DNA of 64,000 bases. Source: Mucilaginibacter sp. Lineage in GTDB: Bacteria > Bacteroidota > Bacteroidia > Sphingobacteriales > Sphingobacteriaceae. Below the pieces are notes generated by a model. That model had not been told where the DNA came from. It worked only from the letters and a program-made list of their open reading frames with translations, and searched no databases. A program made the position numbers and the translations under genes. Each line of letters starts with the position of its first letter. The stretch's first letter is position 1. The stretch spans positions 1 to 64,000 of the forward strand of contig JAQBOV010000018.1 of the NCBI GenBank assembly GCA_028287895.1. Reading direction: 5' to 3'. Of this stretch, positions 23,962-32,429 are shown piece after piece.

Positions 23962-25392
23962 TTATTCTCTCACCCACTTACTTTTAAACCCTAATTTCTT
24001 CAAACCCTTTTGAATATCAGGATCGTTCATAAATAATTTCCATATCAATCCGCTGCGGTAGTTTTCTATCATAACCACTATCGGGCCCTGGTCAATAGCC
24101 AGATGTGTTTTAGCATACCAGTTACGCGATTCGCTAAAGCCATCGGCAAAGCCATAAGCGCCCCATATTTTTGGCCCCAGGTCATAATAAAAATGCTTTA
24201 GCGCCTGCATTGAATATTGAGGTGTATATGGAAATGATGATAATGCTGCAGTAGGTTGTATCACTCCCCGGTCGTCCTGCGGACAGTGGGCGACGTAACC
24301 CTTGTAGCTATCTCCGGCAGTGAGCCCCCAGCAATTCTGGCCATAACCCTTATAATGTTTTGGATTTTCGATGCAGTAAGCGCGGTTAATAAGCGTATGG
24401 TTTTTTGTTTGCAAGGCGTAATCGATACCATGATCGTCTTTCAAGCCGTTAGGGTCGATCCCCATATAGGTATATTGCTCAAAGAAAAGCGGGCCGCCTT
24501 TGTCATAATTACCTAACGGGAGCACATAATTGTAATACGATTTACCGTTTTTCCAGCCTCCCCCTTTAACCCAGCTATTTTCGTACAATTCTTTTGATAT
24601 AGGATGACCTGGTGACGAGGCGGCAATAATGTAGGTGATCAAAGCTTCATCATAACCAAAAACGGGGAAGTTCATATCAAAATCGTTATCAGGGCTCCAG
24701 TGCCAGTATAATAATTTATTATCCCCTTTGCTGTGCCAGTTCCAATCCGCCGAATCCCAAATTTGCTGCACGCGTTTTTGAAGATATCTTTCAGGCAGGC
24801 TGTTCCCTTTGAAGTATGCCTTTGCGGTAAGCAGGCCCATCATCAGGTAAGACGTTTCTACAATATCAGCGCCATCATCTATTCTGCCAAACGGGATTGT
24901 TTTACCTGTTTTACCATTCATAAAATGCGGGTAAATGCCATGGTAACAATCGGCTTTAATCAGGAAATCAACGATTTTTATCAAGCGCTTTAAAGCAGTA
25001 TCCCTGGCTATCCATCCACGGTTTACCGCCACTACTGTTGACAAAACTCCCATGCCGGTACCGCCAATAGCACAAGCCTCAGGGCCAAAGGTTGATTTGC
25101 TTAGATTTGGCTCATCATCAGCTTCATTAATATAATCCCAGTAATATTCAGCCTTTACCGTATTATCCCGCTCCCTGGCCAGGCCACTAACCGGGTGAGC
25201 AAAATGCCAGAAATATCTGAATGTTTGACGCTGCACAATATCAAGCAAAACCGAGTCGCTGATATTTTTAACAATACCTACAGGCGCTATATCATTGCGG
25301 TCTGCTGTTGTATGCACAACATGTTTCTTTTGGGAAAATGCGGTTAATGATATTAACAGAAAGATGAATGTGTAAACTGGTCTTTGTTTCAT
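23962..25392 (-). CDS. Secreted GH144-type endo-beta-1,2-glucanase (glucoamylase-like)
   Basis: 476 residues with a signal peptide (ending TAFSQKK). The (alpha/alpha)6 glucoamylase-like domain carries family motifs: QTFRYFWHFAHPVSGLARER, SIGGTGMG-type GEACAIGGTGMGVLSTVVAV region, FGYDEALITYIIAASSPGHPI and NCWGLTAGDS. The closest characterised relatives are GH144 enzymes such as that of Chitinophaga pinensis, which cut beta-1,2-glucan. Acts in the periplasm. Single-gene unit; no beta-1,2-glucan importer is adjacent. Confidence 0.85.
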   Translation of the reverse strand: MKQRPVYTFIFLLISLTAFSQKKHVVHTTADRNDIAPVGIVKNISDSVLLDIVQRQTFRYFWHFAHPVSGLARERDNTVKAEYYWDYINEADDEPNLSKSTFGPEACAIGGTGMGVLSTVVAVNRGWIARDTALKRLIKIVDFLIKADCYHGIYPHFMNGKTGKTIPFGRIDDGADIVETSYLMMGLLTAKAYFKGNSLPERYLQKRVQQIWDSADWNWHSKGDNKLLYWHWSPDNDFDMNFPVFGYDEALITYIIAASSPGHPISKELYENSWVKGGGWKNGKSYYNYVLPLGNYDKGGPLFFEQYTYMGIDPNGLKDDHGIDYALQTKNHTLINRAYCIENPKHYKGYGQNCWGLTAGDSYKGYVAHCPQDDRGVIQPTAALSSFPYTPQYSMQALKHFYYDLGPKIWGAYGFADGFSESRNWYAKTHLAIDQGPIVVMIENYRSGLIWKLFMNDPDIQKGLKKLGFKSKWVRE

Positions 25393-26181
25393 TTATGCTT
25401 CAGGTTTTCATTAAGGATGGAGCAAAGGCGCTTCCGTGGTTTATACCTCTAAGGTAGTATATTTCTCTTAATAGGTAATGGTTAGCTGTTTTTACAACTA
25501 TGCTCACTGGTTGAGATAAAACTATAATGGATCAATGCAATAAAAAAGCAGGTCATGGATGACTTGTGATCCAGCGCCTTACAACGCCCAGGCGGCGTTC
25601 TTTTATTGCTTTCTGGCGGATGTCAACCATCGGCCTATTGCAAGAGACCTTTCAGAATTGGATTATAACCGGATAAAGTTACTGATGAAGCATACCGGTA
25701 TTGGGGCCGATACTTATGCGCAATATCAGAAGTGGGGTTCGTATGTCAACCCTTACCGAACTATAATGGCATGGCTACTAAACTGGTCATTCTGGTATCT
25801 CGTTTTTGACACGGATTCCCTGCGCATTCATTCGGTGATTCAATGTCAATTCATGCATCTTATACCATCGTTGTGGCGTATTAGTTGAACGCGTCATAGC
25901 ATATCATGGGGCGAAGTCAAAAATAGCTTTCCTTTTTGTAAATCAATAGGAATAACCGTTCCTTCTATTAAAATTAAAGCCTTTTTTTATTTTTGAAAAC
26001 AATAGCTTTCAGAGGGCTATTACTGTCATGGAAAGTATGTTAGGAAAGAGTATGCGTTCCGTGTGCAAGTTGATTACGATGAGTACATCAATAAAAAATA
26101 CGAAAATAGAATGCCTACCTTGCATATCCCACCTAGTCACAAGTGATATCACCACCCTTGCAAAAATCTTATTTATTGATT
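25393..26181. other. Gene-poor stretch with unidentified coding-like remnants
   Basis: About 790 bases without a clear gene. A plus-strand frame at 25559-25888 holds a protein-like stretch (RPIARDLSELDYNRIKLLMK, then HTGIGADTYAQYQKWGSYVN) but starts and ends in low-quality sequence. Around 26040-26145 another frame reads EYAFRVQVDYDEYINKKYE before a stop. I cannot assign either. Next to the decayed region downstream, these look like relics of lost genes. Confidence 0.35.
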
Positions 26182-26655
26182 TTAATTTTTCGGTAACTGA
26201 GCGTAAATAGCAGCACGCATTATATCCAAATCTTTTAACCGCTGGCGTTTTTCCTTTAATGAATTCGTAAGTTTTCTTATTTTCTCGTTCTGCTTACCTA
26301 CATTGTTGTTAGCTGACCGGGCATCTTTTGCTTTACCATAGGAATTATCGGCACTCTTTTTTGCATCCTTGGAATCTTGTAAATTACCGCTGGTGGCTTT
26401 GGACGCGTCTGTATGGCTCGAACTTGCCGCAGTCTGCGCGTCAGCACCCGCATTACTGGCCTTAGTTTGATAATCTGGCAAATCATTTTGTGCAAGGGCT
26501 AATTTAGAAGTAAGATCGGCAATCTCATTTTGCACTTTTACATATTCAGCGTTCAGTTTTCCGGTATCAGCCGGTGTTTTGTATTTTTGAGCAAAAACGG
26601 GAATGGTAAATGTCAATAGTACTGCTGTATATATTACATAGTTAATAAGTTTCAT
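26182..26655 (-). CDS. Secreted coiled-coil protein, unknown
   Basis: 157 residues from ATG 26655 (MKLINYVIYTAVLLTFTIPVFAQ); a longer frame to 26715 lacks support. Signal peptide cleaved after FAQ. Residues about 35-65 and 120-150 are predicted coiled coils (EYVKVQNEIADLTSKLALAQ; NEKIRKLTNSLKEKRQRLKD). The centre is rich in Ala, Ser, Asp and Lys. No named domain. It would be periplasmic or cell-surface. Confidence 0.65.
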   Translation of the reverse strand: MKLINYVIYTAVLLTFTIPVFAQKYKTPADTGKLNAEYVKVQNEIADLTSKLALAQNDLPDYQTKASNAGADAQTAASSSHTDASKATSGNLQDSKDAKKSADNSYGKAKDARSANNNVGKQNEKIRKLTNSLKEKRQRLKDLDIMRAAIYAQLPKN

Positions 26656-26962
26656 GATTTTGTTGATTAAAGACGCCGAGTGTTGCTGAATGCAAATCGT
26701 CTTAATATATAACACGGGAAGACGTCAGAAGTTTTACTTCTAATTATATTAAAAAGTTAGTACTATAATTTCTTAACCTTTAGATAATTTAAACTCAGAT
26801 TTCTAAAGCCGGCGATAGAACTGTCTTTTACTTAACGCGGTTGCCTTTTGTGGAAGGGATATGTTCCGCACCATAGCTGGTATATGACACCGGCAGTAAA
26901 AATAGCGATGGTCAGCAAAACCTGGTTGACGGAGCCATCTGAACTGACCTTATGTGGTGTGC

Positions 26963-27201
26963 CAATGGGCAACAAATGATGTCCATCAACATATTCCTGC
27001 ACGGCGTGAACTTCAGGATGCTTTAACTTGTGTCCTGGAAATGCAGGATCAAAATGCGGGCTTCAAATTCCATCAAAATGCGGAAACGCATCTTAAGCCT
27101 ACCACGAGATTGAGCGGTTATTCAGGCAATACACTGATGCCATTCGTCACACGCAGGAGATTGCCGAGGCCTGCCAGTTTTTCCTCGACAGTCTGCACTA
27201 G
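26963..27201 (+). pseudogene. Fragment of error-prone DNA polymerase (DnaE2-like)
   Basis: One frame reads ATNDVHQHIPARRELQDALT, then QNAGFKFHQNAETHLKP; after a frame change the sequence continues ERLFRQYTDAIRHTQEIAEA, then CQFFLDSLH and a stop. This order matches the end of the PHP domain of error-prone polymerases (xATNDVHYHxPxRRxLQDVLTC, NAERHLK, RLF...EIAEAC.FSLD). Only about 80 codons remain, with at least one frameshift and no start. It is a relic, not a gene. On the other strand the adjacent bases hold a DUF72 relic. Confidence 0.75.
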
Positions 27202-27444
27202 AAAAGTCCTCGCACAATCTCCGTCCAGAGCTTGAACGTGAAGCGAAAGCCTGCGGTTACTTCGGTCGCCAGCGGGTAACGATTTTTGCCTGGGGAGTTT
27301 GTAGAAGGAGCTGTTGGTCTCAATGCTGCTTTCGTGCGGCGCATAATAGCCCCAGCCGGAATAAGTAGCTGGGTTAAGGCGGAAAATCCCGCCTGGGCTA
27401 TTGATCTGCAGGCCCCTGGTACCAGCCAAGACCTGTCCTTTCAT
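27198..27444 (-). pseudogene. DUF72 (YecE-like) gene fragment
   Basis: From ATG 27444 the frame reads MKGQVLAGTRGLQINSPGGI, then YSGWGYYAPHESSIETNSSF and YKLPRQK, the N-terminal pattern of DUF72 proteins (GTSG..., YY..., IEINSSFYKLP). After a frameshift the next frame continues LATEVTAGFRFTFKLWTEIV and meets TAG at 27200. The remaining two thirds of the family are missing. Truncated and frameshifted, so a pseudogene. Confidence 0.75.
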
Positions 27445-27542
27445 GATCCGTTAACAACAATTGGCCGGAATGGTTGGTTTCCGGCTAAACATTTTGAGCC
27501 GGACTAATGGCTTTTATGCCTGTCACCTTAGTTGGCACGTTG

Positions 27543-28628
27543 CTAAGTATTTACTTGACTAATTAAATATACCTGAAATTCAGAGCCTTTACCTAATTCG
27601 CTTTTTAACACAATTTTCCCACCAGAATTAGTCACGATTTGATTTACTAAATATAACCCGATACCTGAACCTTCAACAGACTTTTCAATTCTTACGTACT
27701 TTGTAAATACCACTCGTTGCTTATCCGGATCAATTCCGATACCATTGTCTTTTACTGAAATAATGATAAATTTTTCCTGTCTTTCAGTTTTGATAAAAAT
27801 TTCAGGTTTACGGTCAGGAGACTGGAACTTAATGGCATTATTAACCAGGTTATAAATAATACTTCTTAATTTCCGCCGTGAATAAAGGATTTCCGATACC
27901 TTAATTTCGCTGGTAATTTTAGCGCCGGATTCCTTAATTGTACCGGCAAGGGTGAGCCTTACATCTTCTAATATATTCTCGAAATCCAAAAACTCTTCTT
28001 CTGCCTGGTATCTATTTTTTAGCTTCCCCGTGTCCGTCAGTTCATTTATAATACTTTGCATTTTTTTTATGGAGTTCTCTAATATGCCAAAAAGCATCAA
28101 ATACGACTTGGACTTATCGGCAGACAGTTTTTTAACTTGATGGATGGTCAATAGCAAACTGGTTAGTGGGGTTTTTATGTCGTGGGATATGGTGTCTAAC
28201 AAAGTTTCGTGATCGGAGACCAGATTCTCCTGATTCTTTAAATCCTTTATTCGTGCCGTAATTTCAATGAATGTGATAATTACCCCATTGGTTTTTTTTT
28301 CTTTTGTGATCACGTAAGGTATTATATTCATTTGGTACCACCGGTAATCAGTAGTCTGAATTTCCTTTTCAAAAATTTCATTACCGTCAATAACCTGTTT
28401 GATATCCTCTATAATTGAAGGGAAACGAAAATTATCACTTATGTCGAGGATCGGTCTACCCACATCATCCGATTTTAGTTTAAACTGTTTCATGGCAGGC
28501 GGGGTGAATTTGCGCAGTATCAGATTGCTATCAACAAAAAGCTGCGGGATAATCGTATTTCTAAAATAATTCTCCAGCTCATCATTCAGTTTAATGAGCT
28601 TTTTAATTTTTTGATCTTTGTTAAGCAT
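27543..28628 (-). CDS. PAS-containing sensor histidine kinase
   Basis: 361 residues, soluble, no membrane segment. A PAS-like domain (about 20-130, ending VIITFIEITARIKDLKNQE), then HisKA with His149 in SHDIKTPL, and an HATPase domain with N-box (NLVNNAIKFQ), G1 (DNGIGID) and G2 (GSGIGLYLV). All catalytic motifs are intact. No response regulator is adjacent; the stand-alone receiver at 19519 is a possible partner by proximity only. It lies between gene relics, so it may be part of an old acquired segment. Confidence 0.92.
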   Translation of the reverse strand: MLNKDQKIKKLIKLNDELENYFRNTIIPQLFVDSNLILRKFTPPAMKQFKLKSDDVGRPILDISDNFRFPSIIEDIKQVIDGNEIFEKEIQTTDYRWYQMNIIPYVITKEKKTNGVIITFIEITARIKDLKNQENLVSDHETLLDTISHDIKTPLTSLLLTIHQVKKLSADKSKSYLMLFGILENSIKKMQSIINELTDTGKLKNRYQAEEEFLDFENILEDVRLTLAGTIKESGAKITSEIKVSEILYSRRKLRSIIYNLVNNAIKFQSPDRKPEIFIKTERQEKFIIISVKDNGIGIDPDKQRVVFTKYVRIEKSVEGSGIGLYLVNQIVTNSGGKIVLKSELGKGSEFQVYLISQVNT

Positions 28629-28723
28629 TGGTTCAAATATTGTTGCGTCATTTCTTTTAATGGATCATTAGTTCATATGTGACAAGGATACCTCCTTTTG
28701 GTTTTAAGTTTTATATAGATCTT

Positions 28724-28935
28724 CTATTGTTTATTAATCGCCCGCCGTATCTCTGCGGCTGTCTTAACTGCCGGATCTGCGCCATGTTTTTGGACAATTG
28801 TTTATCCGTCACATAATGCTCTGTACCAATGTACCTCTTGTCCGTTTTGTGAGTAATTCTGATTTTAAAATTGCAAGTCCCATTATTCTTTAAATGGTGC
28901 TTCAAGATTTTTACGCATACGGTTGCCACCTTTAA
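28724..28935 (-). pseudogene. Tyrosine-integrase N-terminal fragment
   Basis: A frame without a start codon reads VATVCVKILKHHLKNNGTCN, then FKIRITHKTDKRYIGTEHYV and TDKQLSKN, the arm-binding N-terminal domain of Bacteroidota site-specific tyrosine recombinases. A frameshift then leads to DPAVKTAAEIRRAINKQ and a TAG at 28726-28724. The catalytic domain is gone. It sits about 170 bases from the 3' end of tRNA-Arg, the usual place for an integrase of an integrated element. Confidence 0.75.
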
Positions 28936-29062
28936 TTTTTTAAGCGCACAAGACTTTTGTACCGGTTTTGCGTTAAGTTCAACAAAAAACTGTGTAAATC
29001 CTGACGATACGACGGGTTGTCGTTTCAAGGTAAGTGGAGCTTCAAAAAGCATCCACAGGCAT

Positions 29063-29102
29063 AAAAAAAGCCATTTCTTGGACAAAGAAACAGCTTTTTT
29101 TT
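29063..29102 (-). terminator. Terminator of tRNA-Arg
   Basis: On the minus strand, directly after the tRNA, AAAAAAGCTGTTTCTTTG forms a stem with CAAGAAATGGCTTTTTTT (two mismatched bases inside) and ends in a T run. Confidence 0.75.
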
Positions 29103-29106
29103 GATG

Positions 29107-29180
29107 TGATCCCAATAGGATTCGAACCTATGACCTACAGATTAGAAATCTGTTGCTCTATCCAGCTGAGCTATGGGACC
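29107..29180 (-). tRNA. tRNA-Arg (anticodon TCT)
   Basis: 74 bases on the minus strand. The acceptor stem pairs GGTCCCA with TGGGATC (one G-U), the D arm is AGCTCAGCTGGATAGAGC, the anticodon arm ACAGA-TTTCTAA-TCTGT gives anticodon TCT, and the T arm carries GGTTCGAATCC. CCA is not encoded. An integrase relic lies downstream, so the 3' end is a likely former attachment site. Confidence 0.95.
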
Positions 29181-29581
29181 ATCTGCGTTATTTCGCGGTG
29201 CAAATATGCAAAAATCTACTCAAAATTGAAATGGTTATTATGCGTATGATGACAAAAAATTGCCGCCTAACTGGATCACAATGCAACGCATTTATTTTTG
29301 GCTGGTCATCCTGTTTGCTTTTCTGTTAGTTAGAGGCTGTTAACTTTTGTTAACAGGTGCTAACTTTCCCTGCTATGCATAAGGTTATTGTTTATTATTA
29401 AAAAACTTTTAATTGCAACAAAAATATTTAACCGGTTTATTAATTGAAAACAGGGCTTTTTATATATAAAAATAGTATATTAGATGGCTTTGCGTAATTT
29501 TTTACATTTTAAAAATACAAAGTGTTTTATTTACAATTAGTAAATCATACTTTTAACCAATTTTTTAGATAAACTTAATTT
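29181..29581. other. Promoter and leader region upstream of the kinase-like gene
   Basis: About 400 AT-rich bases without a gene. Two inverted repeats stand out: CTGTTAAC-TTTT-GTTAACAG at 29337-29356 and ATTTAC-AATTA-GTAAAT at 29529-29545. Both lie before the gene at 29582 and could be regulator sites. Confidence 0.5.
29337..29356. promoter_or_regulatory. Perfect inverted repeat upstream of kinase gene
   Basis: 8-bp arms CTGTTAAC and GTTAACAG around TTTT, 226 bases upstream of the gene at 29582. No terminator T tract follows, so an operator is more likely than a terminator. Confidence 0.35.
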
Positions 29582-30442
29582 ATGATCATAATTGCTGACG
29601 GTGGCTCGACTAAAACCAACTGGTGTTTAGTTACCGAAGAAGGTAAAAAAGTGTATTTTAATACAGAAGGCTATAACCCTTATTTTTCAAGTACCGCTTA
29701 CATCGTCCAGTCGCTGATGGAAAACCTTCCCTCCGACCTTGAAAAAAGCGAAATAACGGAAGTGAACTATTATGGCGCAGGCTGCTCAACTGATGAGATG
29801 CGCAATATAGTTGCTGAGGCCATGAAAGCGGTGTTCACCAAAGCACGGGTATATATCGGCCACGATCTGTTAGCTGCTGCCAGGGCTTTATTAGGTACAA
29901 ATGAAGGCTTTGCTGCCATATTGGGTACCGGAACGAACACCTGTATCTATAACGGACGGGAAGTAGTGCAAAACATCGATTCAGGAGCTTACATTTTAGG
30001 CGATGAAGGCAGCGGATGTTATATAGGCAAAAAACTGCTTGTTGATTATTTGCGCGGTTATATGCCTGAACCGGTAAGAAAGCTGTTTTGGGACACCTAT
30101 AAACTTACCCCTGATGATATAAACGAACAGGTTTATACACAACCACGTGCCAACCGCTTCTGTGCAAGCTTTAGTAAGTTTGTGTATGATAATAATGTGC
30201 ATATTGAATATTCAAGGAACCTGGTACGTACTTCGTTTGAAGATTTTTTCCGCAACCTGGTAACACGTTATCCTAACTACCAGAAATATACTTTTAACTG
30301 TATTGGTTCGGTAGGTTATAATTTCAGAAATGTATTGGAAGAAGTAGTGACCGAAAATGGCATGGTGGTAGGGAATATTATCCGTTCGCCTATTGATAAC
30401 CTGGTAAAATACCATTTGGATCTGGCTCCAAGTCAGTTATAG
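29582..30442 (+). CDS. BadF/BadG-type N-acetylglucosamine kinase
   Basis: 286 residues of the ASKHA-fold BcrAD/BadFG family. Phosphate-1 loop ADGGSTKTNW (residues 5-14, Asp6), phosphate-2 region ILGTGTNTCIYNG and DEGSGCYIGKKLL are intact, as in N-acetylglucosamine/glucosamine kinases. It would phosphorylate an amino sugar recovered from cell wall or chitin. A paralogue with a degraded phosphate-1 loop is encoded at 32430-33278. Two copies of a hairpin repeat follow it. Confidence 0.85.
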   Translation: MIIIADGGSTKTNWCLVTEEGKKVYFNTEGYNPYFSSTAYIVQSLMENLPSDLEKSEITEVNYYGAGCSTDEMRNIVAEAMKAVFTKARVYIGHDLLAAARALLGTNEGFAAILGTGTNTCIYNGREVVQNIDSGAYILGDEGSGCYIGKKLLVDYLRGYMPEPVRKLFWDTYKLTPDDINEQVYTQPRANRFCASFSKFVYDNNVHIEYSRNLVRTSFEDFFRNLVTRYPNYQKYTFNCIGSVGYNFRNVLEEVVTENGMVVGNIIRSPIDNLVKYHLDLAPSQL

Positions 30443-30596
30443 GTTGAGAGCAGTGAGTCTTGAGTTGTCAGCCAAAAGCCGATCAACTTAAGACTCGCAA
30501 CTCCAGGTCAGTTATAAGTCAAGAGTCGTAAGTTTTGAGCTATCAGGCCGAAGGCCAATTCAGGTTAAGACTCACAACTCCGGACTCAGTACTAAT
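30443..30596. repeat. Two tandem hairpin repeats (GAGTCTTAAG type)
   Basis: Two adjacent imperfect hairpins: AGTCTTGAGTTGTCAGCC ... CAACTTAAGACTCGCAACTCC and AGAGTCGTAAGTTTTGAG ... GGTTAAGACTCACAACTCC. The shared core relates them to the repeat at 15365-15405. They fill the gap between the convergent kinase and Nudix genes. Confidence 0.6.
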
Positions 30597-31307
30597 TTAA
30601 ACAACCCTGGCTTTATTCTCCAGGTTTAATTCGTTTTGGAATATCTTGGCATATTTCCTCCTATCGAACTTATAAAGTTTGGCAGCACGATAAGATACAC
30701 CTTTTTGTTTTTCATCCAATTCTTTCAAAAAGCCATAGCTCAGCATTTTCTTCCTGAAGTTTCTTTTATCTAGCTTTTTATTTAGCACAGCCTCATAAAG
30801 CAGCTGCAGTTGCGTAAGGGTAAATTTCTCAGGCAGCAATTCAAAAGCGATGGGTTGATAATTTAACCTGCGTCGTATTTTGTTAAAACCTGTTTTAAAA
30901 ATTTCGGTGTGGTCAAATGCCAGTTTAGGTAACTCATTTACCGGGTGCCAAAAAGCTTTGCGGGCATACTGGGTTACGGGCCTGAGCTCCCTTTGCCCGT
31001 TAATACGGATGAGTGCATAGTAGGCAACTGTGATTACACGACCCTGCGGGTGGCGGTTTACTTCACCAAAAGTATGAAACTGCTGCATATGCAGATCGCG
31101 CAAACCGGTAAGTTCGTATAATATACGTTCGGCAGCGTCATCAATGCTTTCGTCCTGCTCAACTATATAACCTGGCAATGCAAGCCAGTCTTTAAAAGGC
31201 TCCTCATTTCGCTCAATCAATAATATTTTAAGTTCTCCGGCTTCAAAGCCGAATATTACACAGTCGATTGAGAATACTGAGTTAAATGTTGGTAACTTTA
31301 CTTCCAA
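30597..31307 (-). CDS. Nudix-type transcriptional regulator (NrtR/AraR-like)
   Basis: 236 residues: a Nudix domain (about 5-145) plus a C-terminal winged helix (about 150-230, LPEKFTLTQLQLLYEAVLNK...RNFRKKMLSYGFL). The Nudix box reads PGYIVEQDESIDDAAERILY, then ELTGL; the catalytic RExxEE is RIxxEL, so hydrolysis is unlikely and ligand sensing is likely. Relatives regulate sugar use in Bacteroides. The start codon is TTG (31307-31305): a stop lies five codons upstream and no ATG fits. It is divergent from pfkA, whose operon it may control. Confidence 0.85.
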   Translation of the reverse strand: MEVKLPTFNSVFSIDCVIFGFEAGELKILLIERNEEPFKDWLALPGYIVEQDESIDDAAERILYELTGLRDLHMQQFHTFGEVNRHPQGRVITVAYYALIRINGQRELRPVTQYARKAFWHPVNELPKLAFDHTEIFKTGFNKIRRRLNYQPIAFELLPEKFTLTQLQLLYEAVLNKKLDKRNFRKKMLSYGFLKELDEKQKGVSYRAAKLYKFDRRKYAKIFQNELNLENKARVV

Positions 31308-31388
31308 AAGATAAAATATTTAAGGTCTAATAATTTAAAGATATAATTGGAATTCTCGAATATAAAAAAAATAAAATAAAATTCAATG

Positions 31389-31401
31389 GTGTAATATACA
31401 C
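31389..31401. promoter_or_regulatory. Inverted repeat in the Nudix-regulator/pfkA divergent region
   Basis: GTGTA-ATA-TACAC, perfect 5-bp arms, 38 bases upstream of the pfkA start. A possible binding site for the divergently encoded Nudix-type regulator. Confidence 0.35.
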
Positions 31402-31438
31402 ACACTATATTCGTACCGAAAAATTTATTTGCGTAAAG

Positions 31439-32425
31439 ATGCATAAAATTTCAAAACTTGCAGTATTAACATCAGGCGGTGACGCCCCCGGAATGAACCC
31501 GTGTATCAGGGCTATTGTACGTACGGGGATATATAACGGCTTACAGGTAGTAGGGATCCGTAAAGGATATCAGGGACTTATCGAAAACGACATGTATGAT
31601 ATGACTCCCCGTTCGGTAAGCAATATATTAAACCTGGGCGGCACCATCTTAAAGACTGCGCGCTGTTTACCTTTTCGCACCGACGAAGGAATGGAAACCG
31701 CATACAAGCATCTAAAAGAACATGAAATAGATGCGCTGGTGGTAATTGGCGGCGACGGCACCTTTACCGGTGCATTGCGTTTTTCAAAGAAATATTCTGA
31801 TATCGCTGTTATGGGTGTACCCGGAACGATCGATAACGACCTTTACGGATCAACCTACACACTGGGGTTTGATACGGCTACCAATACCGTTATTGAAGCA
31901 ATTGACAAGATACGTGATACCGCCGATGCACATGATCGTCTGTTCTTTATCGAAGTTATGGGCCGGGATTCAGGAGCTATTGCTTTGCGGGCGGGGATAT
32001 CATGCGGTGCGGAAGCTATTTTACTACCCGAAAAGGCCACGGCGATTGATGAACTGATAGAAAACCTGAAAGCCGGGCAGTATAATAAAAAATCGTCAAG
32101 CATAGTGATCGTGGCCGAAGGCGATAAAAATGGCGGCGCCTATGATATTGCACGCGTGGTTCAAAAAGAAGTAAAGTTTTACGACATAAAGGTTACTATA
32201 TTAGGTCACTTACAGCGCGGGGGCAGTCCTTCGGCATTTGACAGGGTACTGGGAAGCCGTTTGGGATATGCCGCTGTAAATGCGCTGCTTTGCGGCGAAA
32301 CACAAAAAATGGTGGGCCTTGAAGCCAATCATATTAAAATCACCAGCCTTGAAGAAGCACTTAATCAACATGAATTTAAGCTGGAAGAAGATTTGATGCA
32401 GATGGCCAACATACTATCTATCTAA
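31439..32425 (+). CDS. pfkA: ATP-dependent 6-phosphofructokinase
   Basis: 328 residues. TSGGDAPGMN at 11-20, GGDGT at 104-108 (Gly after GGD points to ATP, not pyrophosphate) and PGTIDND at 128-134 with catalytic Asp132. Phosphorylates fructose 6-phosphate in glycolysis. First gene of an operon with a kinase-like gene (gap 4 bases) and gap (6 bases further). Confidence 0.97.
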   Translation: MHKISKLAVLTSGGDAPGMNPCIRAIVRTGIYNGLQVVGIRKGYQGLIENDMYDMTPRSVSNILNLGGTILKTARCLPFRTDEGMETAYKHLKEHEIDALVVIGGDGTFTGALRFSKKYSDIAVMGVPGTIDNDLYGSTYTLGFDTATNTVIEAIDKIRDTADAHDRLFFIEVMGRDSGAIALRAGISCGAEAILLPEKATAIDELIENLKAGQYNKKSSSIVIVAEGDKNGGAYDIARVVQKEVKFYDIKVTILGHLQRGGSPSAFDRVLGSRLGYAAVNALLCGETQKMVGLEANHIKITSLEEALNQHEFKLEEDLMQMANILSI

Positions 32426-32429
32426 ATAA

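Noticed and set aside
25559..25888. Plus-strand 109-codon frame
   Set aside because: Part of it looks protein-like, but it has no credible start or complete domain; recorded only as a possible relic.
30443..30596. Possible CRISPR-like array (two similar units)
   Set aside because: Only two imperfect copies, each itself a hairpin, without regular spacers or cas genes; they fit intergenic REP-like repeats.
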